Assembly: GCA_031555505.1 (NCBI GenBank)
Contig: JAVBUH010000063.1
Coordinates: 1 to 58,800 of the forward strand
From: JAJDIA01 sp031555505
GTDB lineage: Bacteria > Bacteroidota > Bacteroidia > Bacteroidales > Tannerellaceae
DNA: 58,800 bases
Reading direction: 5' to 3'
In this document: piece by piece, positions 24,882 to 33,851 of the stretch
How the letters are laid out: every line of letters starts with the position of its first letter
How positions within the stretch are numbered: position 1 is the stretch's first letter
The notes under the pieces: generated by a model
The model's input: the letters and a program-made list of their open reading frames with translations, nothing else
Databases searched by the model: none
What the model was told of the DNA's origin: nothing
Program-made: the position numbers and the translations under genes

Positions 24882-26624
24882 TCAGACCGGATTTTCGCCA
24901 AATAAGTATTCATAATCCCGCCGGGCGGCCGGGTTTGCCATATCTTCAGGGACAAACTTCCATTGGTTCAACGGCTTCAGGGTAAGCACCCACTTATTCT
25001 TTACATACTGGATCATATAGTAGCGGATATCCTTGTCAGACATCTGCATAATCCGCGTCTTTAATTCGTCCTGGCTCACCTGCGCGCCTTTGATCAATAA
25101 CTCACCCCCTCCATTACCCCGATACGAAGGCATGGCCACCTTGTATATGGCATGCTCGTCAAAAGGAGTACCATCCTTCATTTGCAGGATATGGATCCTT
25201 GCCCCTTTCGGTTTTGTGACATCTACCGTATAGATGATACCCGCGGCCGAATCGAACAGGAAATAAGGGGATGCAAGCATGTCACGTTTACTGCCATACC
25301 GGCTTTCGCCATTTCCCAGCAGCAACAGGTGATCGTCGGGCGAAGTCATCTGGTTGACCCATAAGGCATACGATTCTTCCAGAAAACCTTTTACTTCCGC
25401 CCCGGTCAACTGCATCATATACAGAAAATTCTCAAACTCATACATGTGGAACACATCCCTGATCTGTATCTTCCCTTTCGGGATATTGGCATCGAACGAG
25501 AGTGGTGAAGCAAACGAGATATCAGCGCCGGTCATATCCAACTGCACGGTATGGATAAAATCCATGATCAGCGAAGGGCCAAAATAGGCTACACGCGTAT
25601 CCATATCCTGAGGCAATTCGCCTATTTCTTCCGAAACGTAATTGGCTATTGTCTGATAAGCAGCTGCATATTCAGCCATAAAATTAGGGCATACCGGAAT
25701 AACAGACACATCGGCAAGTCTGCCTTGAATCTCTTTATGCGTTACTTTCCCCTTTTTCAATGTCACCGTGATATCTATATCGCCCATGTATAATCCTCCG
25801 CTGCCCGGATTGACGATCAAGACCGAATCACCGGTCACACTGGCTACCTTGCCACTGAAAGGCAAATGGTCGTGTCCTATCAGCAAGACATCGAAACCGG
25901 GCACCCGTTGTGCAATCTCCACGGAAGCATCTTCACGGTATTTATCGATCAGTGTACTTGCCTCGCGGCCTGTGTGGAAAAGGCCGATCACCATATCCGG
26001 TTTTTCATTTTCCTGTATGATCTTCATCCATTTGCGCGCACTTTCTTCCATATCGTCAAAACGCATTCCCTCCCAAAGCGATTCATGCAGCCAGGCAGGT
26101 ATAGCCGGCGTAACCATACCCAACACCGCAATCTTAATCCCTTCGCGTACAAATATTTCATACGGTTTAAAATAAGGCTCCCCATCGGCTACACGCACAA
26201 TATTGGCTCCCAGAACAGGAAAATCACATTGGCCAACCCAACGATCATAGACCGAATGGCCGGTTTCCAGGTCATGGTTGCCCATATTGCCTGCATCATA
26301 CTGCATAAAGTTCATGATCTCCGCACAAAGATGTACGGAAGAGGTATCAATATAATTGTAATAATAGGCCGAAGGAGCCCCTTGGATGATATCACCGTTA
26401 TCCAATAACAGCAACCGGTCATCATACGTCTTCCGCTGGTTGATCACATAATAACAGATCCGGGCCAATCCACCCTCACCATCACCATCACGAATAAAGT
26501 CATACGGGAAATAATTACCATGTACATCCGAAGTTTGGATCAACTTGAGCTGTACAACTTTCTCTGTGGGTGCAATACACCCCAACAAACACAACAAGCA
26601 TACGAATGCAGCTATTTTTTTCAT
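24882..26624 (-). CDS. 5'-nucleotidase/metallophosphatase family lipoprotein (UshA-like)
   Basis: 580 residues with a lipoprotein signal (lipobox LLGC, Cys16). The calcineurin-like metallophosphatase half shows TSDVHGN, LLDNGDIIQG, GNMGNHDLE and the late GHDHLPF metal motif. The C-terminal half is a 5'-nucleotidase substrate domain (FASPLSFDANIPKG through MPSYRGNGGGELL). It probably dephosphorylates nucleotides or cyclic nucleotides outside the inner membrane. The 36-nt gap to mtgA and same strand allow co-transcription; it has its own -7 box. Confidence 0.88.
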   Translation of the reverse strand: MKKIAAFVCLLCLLGCIAPTEKVVQLKLIQTSDVHGNYFPYDFIRDGDGEGGLARICYYVINQRKTYDDRLLLLDNGDIIQGAPSAYYYNYIDTSSVHLCAEIMNFMQYDAGNMGNHDLETGHSVYDRWVGQCDFPVLGANIVRVADGEPYFKPYEIFVREGIKIAVLGMVTPAIPAWLHESLWEGMRFDDMEESARKWMKIIQENEKPDMVIGLFHTGREASTLIDKYREDASVEIAQRVPGFDVLLIGHDHLPFSGKVASVTGDSVLIVNPGSGGLYMGDIDITVTLKKGKVTHKEIQGRLADVSVIPVCPNFMAEYAAAYQTIANYVSEEIGELPQDMDTRVAYFGPSLIMDFIHTVQLDMTGADISFASPLSFDANIPKGKIQIRDVFHMYEFENFLYMMQLTGAEVKGFLEESYALWVNQMTSPDDHLLLLGNGESRYGSKRDMLASPYFLFDSAAGIIYTVDVTKPKGARIHILQMKDGTPFDEHAIYKVAMPSYRGNGGGELLIKGAQVSQDELKTRIMQMSDKDIRYYMIQYVKNKWVLTLKPLNQWKFVPEDMANPAARRDYEYLFGENPV

Positions 26625-26654
26625 CTAAATAGTATATAGCAGGTATAGACCTTG

Positions 26655-26662
26655 CAAATATA
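26655..26662 (-). promoter_or_regulatory. -7 promoter box for the nucleotidase gene
   Basis: TATATTTG on the minus strand fits TAnnTTTG, 31 nt upstream of the ATG. Confidence 0.45.
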
Positions 26663-26667
26663 TGAAA

Positions 26668-29082
26668 TTATTCAATAATTGTTTGTTTTCCAGCCATTAA
26701 CTGATGTTCTTTCCCTTTCCACACAAATAATCCCGTTACTCCTTCGGGAAGTATTAGGTGCGCTGTTAATTTCCCTTTCTTATCGATACGATAGGTAGCG
26801 GATATTACTCCTTTCGGATGCGGCATTACACCGGAAACTTCTTTCAATTGCCCAAGGGAAGGCGAAATAAGCACCTTGGCAAAACCGGGAGCAGCTGAAC
26901 GGATGCCCAATATAATACGGAAAAACTCGATATTCGGACTGGCTCCCCAGGCATGGCAATCCGAACGGGAAGGCTCGGGCATCTCGGCCCAGGTGGTCAG
27001 GCCCAATGCCATCTGGTCGTACCATATCTGCATACGGTCCAGCAACTGATCGCCTAACCCGGCCTTATCCAGGGCCTGGTGCACATAGTAACGGAAATAG
27101 ATCGTGGCCTGTATGATGGTGGTATCCTGCAACATCCGTGTAACCACGGAGGTGGCTTCGTTGCCTTTCACAATTCCAGCCAATACAGCCAATGCATTCA
27201 CATGTTGGGAATAACTGCGATGGTCGTGCGTATCGGCAAATAATCCGCGGGTAGCATTCCAATACTTCGGCATCATTGTTTCCCGGATCCGGGTAGCTAT
27301 CTCCCGGTAGTGTACGGCCATCACAGGTAATCCGATCGCCTCTTCCATATCAGCCACGGCATCCAGCGTGAGCAGGTACATCAGGTCCTGAAACGCCGAA
27401 TTTCCATCTTTCTCGCGTACCGGTTCACCGTAATCGAAACCGGCCGCCCAGTCAGCAAAGAACCAATGGGGTACATATCCTAAACTGCTGTCAGGCTTCA
27501 GCCATTGTTCATACCAGGCCAATACACCCCGGTATGCGGGTAAGAGGGTTTGCATATACGCCTCATCGCCCCGATACATCCAATAGTCGTGCCCCATACA
27601 GATCCACCACAACGAAAACGAAGAGATAAACTGGTGAACGCTGGACGGATAGCGGCTCATCGTAATGCCATCGGCCACAATAGACTGGCGGCCCTGTTCA
27701 ATAGCATTCTTCACCATGTAGCGGTCGGTCGTATTATACAGGGAGATCATCGCCTGGATACGGGTATCGCCAAAATATTGTAATTGCTCGTAATACGGGC
27801 AGTCCATATAGGTTTCATTGGCACACAGCCGGGCCGTATGCCAACCGATCTCCAGTATCTTGCCTAACCGGTCGTTGCCAGGAGCCGAGAACTGGGTGGC
27901 ATTGGTAAACGGATAGGCCGAGAAAGTGCCGTACACATCCTGCATCACCAAGGGCTCGCCGGCTGTCTGGATCGTTAGTTCCACATATCGCCAGGTACGC
28001 CACCAGAGGGAAGTAAACAGACGGTTCTCCCCGCCATCGGCAATCAATTTATCTTCATAACCGATGAAACGCTTCCCGGCCACCTCATTCCGGTTACCCT
28101 TCGTATTCAGCGAATACGTTTTCGTGGTAGCGCTCACTTTGTCTTCATACAATGCTTCTGCATATCCCACAGTCACTTCCGCCGCTTTCCCTTTACTGAA
28201 AAGCAGCGAGAAATAGCCGGTAGTAAGCTGGTTGTGATCCAGCAACAGGCGCACCTTGGTGTGTGCCGGTATGGTCAATGAGACAGGTTTCTTCAGGAAG
28301 TCGGCCGGGCAATTGATCCCTTCGGCCTGCCGAACGGCAGACAGCCTTTCTATCTCCAGCCGGAACGGTGGTATAGGAGATGGCACCAGTAAACGTCCCG
28401 GATAATCACGGGCGCCCTTTACGGCACCCTCCATGCCGGCTACGGCCGGCTTCCACCGGCTATCGTCGTAGTCCGGAGATTCCCATCCCCAGGGGTAAGC
28501 CGCCGCTGTGAACTGTTCGCCTGGTCCTACTACAAAGTAGCCTCGCACCGAACCTCCCCTCCAGGGAGCATACGCTTCATCCCGAAGGCAACGCCAGGAT
28601 GCGTCGGTATTGACCATTGCTTCAGCGGCCGTATTCCCTTGCAGGATAAACCCCGTCTGATTCAGGCTCATCTGTGCAATCGGTTTCTGTTCGGCGTAAT
28701 TCCACACTACGGCCGCCAACACATTCGTCCCTGTTTGCAGGTAGGGAGCAATATCTACTGTTTCAAAATTCCAGTTATATACATCCCCTCGCGCCGGTCC
28801 CAACGAGACCAGCCGGCCGTTTACATATAATTTATACCGGTTGTCGGCCGATACATGTACCACAAAGCGCTCCGGGACATCCGTCAGGTTAACGGATTTA
28901 CGAAAATGATATACGCCATATACATTGACCGCCTCTCCGGGCATGGATATCCAACGGGCTTTCCAACGTCCTTCAAGCAATGAAGGGTCAATGTAGGATT
29001 GATGGTATCCGGACAATCGTATCTGCGCACAGACCGACACGGTCAATAAGAGGAAAAGAGATAATAATACGTTCTTTCTCAT
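26668..29082 (-). CDS. Secreted alpha-L-rhamnosidase, glycoside hydrolase family 78
   Basis: 804 residues with a signal peptide (MRKNVLLSLFLLLTVSVCA, then Gln). An N-terminal beta-sandwich/carbohydrate-binding region (about 30-380, with FVVHVSADNRYKLYVNGRLV and YDDSRWKPA) precedes an (alpha/alpha)6 barrel. The conserved NETYMDCPYYEQLQYFGDTR block contains the likely general acid Glu432, and TTWAEMPEPSRSDCHAWGASPNIEF lies near the end of the barrel. A C-terminal beta domain closes it. It removes terminal alpha-L-rhamnose from plant or bacterial glycans. No rhamnose catabolic genes are nearby. Confidence 0.87.
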   Translation of the reverse strand: MRKNVLLSLFLLLTVSVCAQIRLSGYHQSYIDPSLLEGRWKARWISMPGEAVNVYGVYHFRKSVNLTDVPERFVVHVSADNRYKLYVNGRLVSLGPARGDVYNWNFETVDIAPYLQTGTNVLAAVVWNYAEQKPIAQMSLNQTGFILQGNTAAEAMVNTDASWRCLRDEAYAPWRGGSVRGYFVVGPGEQFTAAAYPWGWESPDYDDSRWKPAVAGMEGAVKGARDYPGRLLVPSPIPPFRLEIERLSAVRQAEGINCPADFLKKPVSLTIPAHTKVRLLLDHNQLTTGYFSLLFSKGKAAEVTVGYAEALYEDKVSATTKTYSLNTKGNRNEVAGKRFIGYEDKLIADGGENRLFTSLWWRTWRYVELTIQTAGEPLVMQDVYGTFSAYPFTNATQFSAPGNDRLGKILEIGWHTARLCANETYMDCPYYEQLQYFGDTRIQAMISLYNTTDRYMVKNAIEQGRQSIVADGITMSRYPSSVHQFISSFSLWWICMGHDYWMYRGDEAYMQTLLPAYRGVLAWYEQWLKPDSSLGYVPHWFFADWAAGFDYGEPVREKDGNSAFQDLMYLLTLDAVADMEEAIGLPVMAVHYREIATRIRETMMPKYWNATRGLFADTHDHRSYSQHVNALAVLAGIVKGNEATSVVTRMLQDTTIIQATIYFRYYVHQALDKAGLGDQLLDRMQIWYDQMALGLTTWAEMPEPSRSDCHAWGASPNIEFFRIILGIRSAAPGFAKVLISPSLGQLKEVSGVMPHPKGVISATYRIDKKGKLTAHLILPEGVTGLFVWKGKEHQLMAGKQTIIE

Positions 29083-29094
29083 TCCACGGGGAAA

Positions 29095-29604
29095 TTAGTT
29101 GATTGCTTGTTCTATTTTACTCATCAGTAGCTGAAAATCCGCCTCCGTATAACCCGTAGTAGCCAGAATAACCTTCCCCTCTTTGTCAATCAGGTAACTA
29201 CGCGGAATCAGACTTTTCGCAAACTTCCCATACACCTGACGGTCACGGTCAGGATATAACGGAAAGGTAAATCCTTTTTTCTCATTATATGTCTTTAGCT
29301 CGGCATCCGTATGTTCACGACCGATTACCAGCATCACAAATGAAGCGTGGTCTTTATATTTCGGCCATAAAACAGACTGGACTTCAGCCAGTTCTTTCTG
29401 ACAAGGCGGGCACCAGGTGGCAAAAAAATTCAATAATACAACCTTCCCTTTTAATGCTTCGGAAGAAAATTGCCTGCCGTCATCAGAAACAATTGTAAAA
29501 GCCGGCATCATATCTCCGGTTTTCACAATCTCCTGGTTATCGGTCTGGGCTCTACCCAACACAGCGATCGAGGCCAATAGACAGGTTAACCAAAATGTTT
29601 TCAT
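29095..29604 (-). CDS. TlpA-like thiol:disulfide oxidoreductase
   Basis: 169 residues with a signal peptide (MKTFWLTCLLASIAVLGRA). The thioredoxin fold covers about 30-165 with active site FATWCPPCQKE and the cis-Pro region SLIPRSYLID. It resembles TlpA/ResA reductases that keep periplasmic thiols reduced. It lies 12 nt upstream of the rhamnosidase on the same strand, so the two may be one transcript; a functional link is not evident. Confidence 0.88.
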   Translation of the reverse strand: MKTFWLTCLLASIAVLGRAQTDNQEIVKTGDMMPAFTIVSDDGRQFSSEALKGKVVLLNFFATWCPPCQKELAEVQSVLWPKYKDHASFVMLVIGREHTDAELKTYNEKKGFTFPLYPDRDRQVYGKFAKSLIPRSYLIDKEGKVILATTGYTEADFQLLMSKIEQAIN

Positions 29605-29706
29605 GATAATACGTTCTCGTTGTTATTCAACCAACAAAAATAGAAATAATTTGACATCTGTGCGCGAAAACAAAAAATATTATTTCGGTTTCTTTGCCCG
29701 ATGGCC

Positions 29707-29714
29707 TATCTTTG
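29707..29714 (+). promoter_or_regulatory. -7 promoter box for engB
   Basis: TATCTTTG fits TAnnTTTG, 21 nt before the chosen ATG at 29736. It lies inside the longer possible frame starting at 29694, which supports the shorter start. Confidence 0.55.
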
Positions 29715-29735
29715 CCAAAAAAAAGGAGACAATAC

Positions 29736-30332
29736 ATGGAAATCAAAAGCGCCGCCTTTATCATGAGTAATACCGATGTACAGAAATGCCCGGATGGGAA
29801 TATGCCGGAATATGCCTTCATCGGACGTAGCAATGTGGGTAAATCATCCCTCATCAATATGCTTACACAGAAAAAAGGCCTTGCCATGACGTCGCAGAAA
29901 CCGGGTAAGACACAACTGATCAATCACTTCATCATCAATGACAACTGGTACCTGGTAGACCTCCCGGGATACGGTTATGCGCAACGGGGCAAGGAAGGCC
30001 GCGAGCGGATCACACGCATTATCGAAGATTACATCCTCGAACGGGAAGCGTTGACCTGCCTCTTCGTTCTCCTCGACTGCCGGCACGAAGCCCAGAAGAT
30101 CGACCTTGAATTTATGGAATGGTTGGGCGAGAACGGTATTCCCTTTGCCATCATCTTCACCAAGGCCGACAAACTCGGCCCTGTGCGCCTGAAAGAAAAT
30201 ATCGCGTCCTATCAGACCAAACTACTTGAAAGTTGGGAAGAGCTACCGCCTGTTTTCGCTTCATCTTCCGAACATCGTACCGGTCGTGATGAAATCCTCA
30301 ACTATATCGATCAGATCAACAAAAGCCTGTAA
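29736..30332 (+). CDS. engB: Ribosome biogenesis GTP-binding protein EngB/YsxC
   Basis: 198 residues. G1 is GRSNVGKSS, G2 lies in the KPGKTQ segment, G3 is DLPGYGYAQ, G4 is TKADKLG, and G5 is the SSSEHRTG region. EngB assists maturation of the 50S subunit. The start at 29736 gives the family N-terminus (IKSAAFIMSNTDVQKCPDG) and is preceded by AAAGGAGA. It converges on the next minus-strand gene with a 35-nt gap. Confidence 0.95.
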   Translation: MEIKSAAFIMSNTDVQKCPDGNMPEYAFIGRSNVGKSSLINMLTQKKGLAMTSQKPGKTQLINHFIINDNWYLVDLPGYGYAQRGKEGRERITRIIEDYILEREALTCLFVLLDCRHEAQKIDLEFMEWLGENGIPFAIIFTKADKLGPVRLKENIASYQTKLLESWEELPPVFASSSEHRTGRDEILNYIDQINKSL

Positions 30333-30367
30333 ACCGGCAGGTCACACACCATAGGCAGCATACAAGA

Positions 30368-31024
30368 TCAGTCGCCGAAGAGAGAGAGTTGGCGGTCATC
30401 GTCAGTTTTGTGCGTGGCAGCGCGATCATCGGCCAGATCGGAAGCTTTGACAATGTATTGGGCAAACTGTTCACGGCGGACTTCCAGTGAGCCAGAACGA
30501 TTGCGGTTATTCTCGTCTACCTCACGGAAAACAAGGCGGTTCACTTTCGGGTAACTCCTTACAGCGTCATAAAAGGCCGATTTGCTTCTCCGTATGCGCA
30601 ATTGGGTATCCAGTTGCGCAACCAGGTCGGGAGGTAATATCACTACCTTTTTCTTTTCCTGCAACTGGTTACGTAAACGCTTGATATCATCCCTAAATTT
30701 GTGTTCGTTGAATGGCACGGCAGTAGATGTGCCATCGGGGGTGACCAATGGACGCGCCATCAGATGCATCACAATAGTCAGCACAATAGAATGCGCGTAT
30801 GGATGACGGCCGGCAATTCCCCAAAGCTCACTATACCCGCCTTCCTTTACGGAAGGTTCGCTGTATATCATCATTTTCACATCCAGCGTTTCGGCAACGA
30901 AACGGATCAACAACAGCATTTCTTTTTCACACCGGTTACGCACCATGGCATCCATGTACACGGACTTATCGTTGAAATAATAACGAAGTTCCAGTTTATT
31001 GGCAAATAAGACGACTGATTCCAT
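30368..31024 (-). CDS. Unknown protein with a C-terminal clamp-binding-like motif
   Basis: 218 residues, no signal peptide or membrane segment. I do not recognise a family. The middle is basic and helical (FRDDIKRLRNQLQEKKKVVILPPDLVAQ, about 110-137) and could form a coiled coil. The protein ends RQLSLFGD; QLSLF (212-216) matches the bacterial sliding-clamp-binding consensus QL(S/D)LF, and such peptides usually sit at exposed termini. A link to DnaN is inferred only from this motif. It is followed upstream by a DUF2148 gene on the same strand, 39 nt away. Confidence 0.7.
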   Translation of the reverse strand: MESVVLFANKLELRYYFNDKSVYMDAMVRNRCEKEMLLLIRFVAETLDVKMMIYSEPSVKEGGYSELWGIAGRHPYAHSIVLTIVMHLMARPLVTPDGTSTAVPFNEHKFRDDIKRLRNQLQEKKKVVILPPDLVAQLDTQLRIRRSKSAFYDAVRSYPKVNRLVFREVDENNRNRSGSLEVRREQFAQYIVKASDLADDRAATHKTDDDRQLSLFGD

Positions 31025-31063
31025 ACTATATTGTGTTTTTAAGGTTGCTGAACGCTGGCAGGC

Positions 31064-31594
31064 TCACTGCTTTGGTTTCCGGTCGAAGAACGGGTTCTTG
31101 CTGGAGATGCTGAGGGGGATAGCCATCACACATTTGCAGTCGCCCAGCATACCGAGGCGTTGAGCGGCAAGGCCGGCGCTGAACATTACACGCGTATCCA
31201 CCCGCAGATCAGCCGCCATGCTGCAGGCTGAACCTACGGCAATCCCCACATCGATGGTATTCAGGGCACAGGGCACTTCTACCGGCTTAGCTGCACAGGT
31301 AGCATAGCCGCAATGCGCGCAGTTAAGCCCCTGCACCTGCTGTATGGTCCCGATGATCACTACGGCTTCGGCCTGCTGCAGGTTATCGGCGTCACGGAGC
31401 AAAAACAGCATGCCTGTTTCCTGGTTGATCAGGCGCATTTCATCCGACAGACGCCGGATATCGTCGCCCGTCACTGTGGCAACTTCAATAATATCAATCC
31501 CCTTCCCTTTTGGAGCGGTACGGGCAGCGGTCATCATCCGTGTGGCAGCCTGCATCGCTTGTTCAGACCTGAGGATCCGTTCATTCTGAATCAT
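31064..31594 (-). CDS. DUF2148 ferredoxin-like domain protein
   Basis: 176 residues, cytoplasmic. The cysteine-rich core LNCAHCGYATCAAKP, then VPCALNTIDVGIAVGSACSMAAD and the late GDCKCVMAIPL, is characteristic of the DUF2148 family, annotated as containing a ferredoxin-like iron-sulfur domain. The number and type of clusters and the function are not known. It lies 26 nt downstream of the radical SAM gene on the same strand, so both may be one transcript and share an iron-sulfur or redox theme. Confidence 0.82.
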   Translation of the reverse strand: MIQNERILRSEQAMQAATRMMTAARTAPKGKGIDIIEVATVTGDDIRRLSDEMRLINQETGMLFLLRDADNLQQAEAVVIIGTIQQVQGLNCAHCGYATCAAKPVEVPCALNTIDVGIAVGSACSMAADLRVDTRVMFSAGLAAQRLGMLGDCKCVMAIPLSISSKNPFFDRKPKQ

Positions 31595-31620
31595 GGTTAT
31601 TATATATATAATGTATAAGT

Positions 31621-33735
31621 TTACGTATCCAGTTGCAAGTTAGTCATCTTTTCAGAAACGGCAAATGAATAACCGGGATATTCGTACAAACTAAAGCGTG
31701 ATTCGGTACGTCCCTCGCAATAATACCAAATGGTACGATATTCGTTCAGGTCTTCACCCTGCTGCTCCAATTGGCGGAGATAGGCTGCAATAGACTTATT
31801 CTCAACAACATATACGTTATTCATCCGGTTGATGATCGGACTGTGCCGACGGCTCTTATCATGCTCGAAACAGAGGATACGTTTCCCTTCGGCAGTAATA
31901 CCGATCGTTTTGAAAGTCATGCTTTTCCCAATCCCGGGCAGGTTCAGCACATTGCGATCAGTAGCGGCAAACAACAACTGGTTGGCCTTCAGGAAACGAG
32001 GCAACTGGCGTGGCAATGCAGCCGGCTGCTGGATAATGGCGTGAAGCTCGTCACGCTTCTCTACCGGGATCTTCCCCCACACCTTTTCTTCACACGCTTC
32101 CTGCACAGACCGGCTGTTGGGCGTGAATACAGCATAATTCTCATCAAAGCCTTTGACCGAGAACGTATAATAACAAACCACACCCATCTCGTTCAGCGCC
32201 TGCCGCAACCGGCTGGCATGGCCACGTCGGGAGGCCGCCACTGTATATACCAGCTGGTTGGTGATGATCCAGCCGGCCGATAAAATCCGTTCCACAGCCA
32301 GCTTTGCTTCGGGCGTTATCTCCAGCGGCGACTGGAAATGGGTTTGGATATAGCACTGACGGATACCTACAGCAGCCGCTTTTTCCCTGAATGCTTTCAG
32401 GATAGACACCAACTCGGGAGTAATGCGCGAAGGCAGGTAGGCCAACAAACGTGATCCCAGTCGTACCCGTTGTATCTCTGCATATTTCTCACCATCGGGC
32501 CGAAGCTCGTTTGCCTTCCGTTTACGGATAGCCATCCGATATACCGCATCGAGTATCTTCCGGAGGGTGGCATCCTGGCTCATCAATGCATCTCCGCCGG
32601 TGATCAGTATATCACGTAGTTGGGAATCGTCTTCGAAATAACGCATTAACCGACGGAGTTTATGCTCCCAGGCTTCTTTCGGCTTCAGGGCTTCGAAGTC
32701 AAAGTTGAGCCGCTTACTCTGGAAATCATACATGCGTTGGCAGGAGGCGCACAATCCGCCACAGGCACGCCCCATCGAGTCCGGGATCAGGATAGCTACT
32801 TCAGGATACCGCCGATGGATATTATGCCCGCCGGGCACTAACCAGCCGGCAGCATTCGGCTCGCCGGCCACTACCATATCTTCTTTCTCCCAGGCTTTGA
32901 TCTGCCCATACGTATCCACTAATTCTTCCGAATACAATATATAAGAACGGATGGCAGCATCATTATATCCGTCCTTACCCGTATTCAACAGGGACAGATA
33001 GTAGGGAGTGACAAAGAACGGCATTCCTTTTTTCCGGGCCCGGAGAAGCAGGAGCATCGTATCGTCCGACAAGGTATTTCCGAGAAAGGCATTCAGCTCG
33101 GCCGGACTTTTCACAGCCATTGTCAGGTGAAAACGCGAACTGTTCCACCAGCGTTCTACCTGCCGGTACTTTTCTTCATAGCTCATTTCTTCGGTAAACA
33201 GATAGCGGGATGCAGGCATTCGACGCCGTTCGATTCGCAGAATCAACTCCTGGATGATCCGCCTTTTATTGGCCTCCCGGATTGCTATTACCTGCGCATG
33301 GAGGCCGGTAGGCCATCGTTCCATCTGCCTTTTGACCGCACTCCGGTCAGGAAGGGAATGGGGAGGATTCACAATCGCAGCCAATAGATGGAATAGATCG
33401 AGATACAAGTCGGAGGACAGGTGACTATCCGGCCGGTTGTTCAAAAAAAGCCACAACCAGGTAAGGGTTTGGACCGACAGGCTTTTGCCGGTAGACAGCT
33501 CGTCTACCACCACATGCTCATGTGCTATCAATTGTTCAACACAAGCAACCGCCATGGATCGGGCGGTATTCTCTTTGCCGGGTTCCACAGGCGAGTGGAT
33601 CCATGCGTGCAACTTCTCCGTAAACAACTCCGGTGTCTGGCAATGCCTGGCCATCTCCACGACTGCAGGCAAATACCGTAGATACATTCTTTGCAATACA
33701 GGAGCAGAAACGGCAAGTAATTCTTTTATGATCAT
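31621..33735 (-). CDS. KamA-family radical SAM protein (lysine 2,3-aminomutase-like)
   Basis: 704 residues, much longer than classical KamA (about 420-470). The first about 310 residues have no assignment I can make; then comes the radical SAM cluster motif CGGLCASC (Cys325, Cys329, Cys332), a variant of the canonical CxxxCxxC, followed by DILITGGDALM and RLGSRLLAYLPSRI, as in KamA. YTFSVKGFDENYAVFTPNSR and a late FKTIGITAEGKRILCFEHD complete it. Whether it acts on lysine is uncertain; no lysine fermentation genes are present nearby. Confidence 0.8.
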   Translation of the reverse strand: MIIKELLAVSAPVLQRMYLRYLPAVVEMARHCQTPELFTEKLHAWIHSPVEPGKENTARSMAVACVEQLIAHEHVVVDELSTGKSLSVQTLTWLWLFLNNRPDSHLSSDLYLDLFHLLAAIVNPPHSLPDRSAVKRQMERWPTGLHAQVIAIREANKRRIIQELILRIERRRMPASRYLFTEEMSYEEKYRQVERWWNSSRFHLTMAVKSPAELNAFLGNTLSDDTMLLLLRARKKGMPFFVTPYYLSLLNTGKDGYNDAAIRSYILYSEELVDTYGQIKAWEKEDMVVAGEPNAAGWLVPGGHNIHRRYPEVAILIPDSMGRACGGLCASCQRMYDFQSKRLNFDFEALKPKEAWEHKLRRLMRYFEDDSQLRDILITGGDALMSQDATLRKILDAVYRMAIRKRKANELRPDGEKYAEIQRVRLGSRLLAYLPSRITPELVSILKAFREKAAAVGIRQCYIQTHFQSPLEITPEAKLAVERILSAGWIITNQLVYTVAASRRGHASRLRQALNEMGVVCYYTFSVKGFDENYAVFTPNSRSVQEACEEKVWGKIPVEKRDELHAIIQQPAALPRQLPRFLKANQLLFAATDRNVLNLPGIGKSMTFKTIGITAEGKRILCFEHDKSRRHSPIINRMNNVYVVENKSIAAYLRQLEQQGEDLNEYRTIWYYCEGRTESRFSLYEYPGYSFAVSEKMTNLQLDT

Positions 33736-33851
33736 ATAACCCCTTTCTTGGCGAATTCATTTGCAATACGACTAAACGACAAGGCCGTTATCTACAAATA
33801 TAAAATAAATTGCCAAAAAAGGAGTGATCGGGAAGTACTTTTTTTAGTTTT

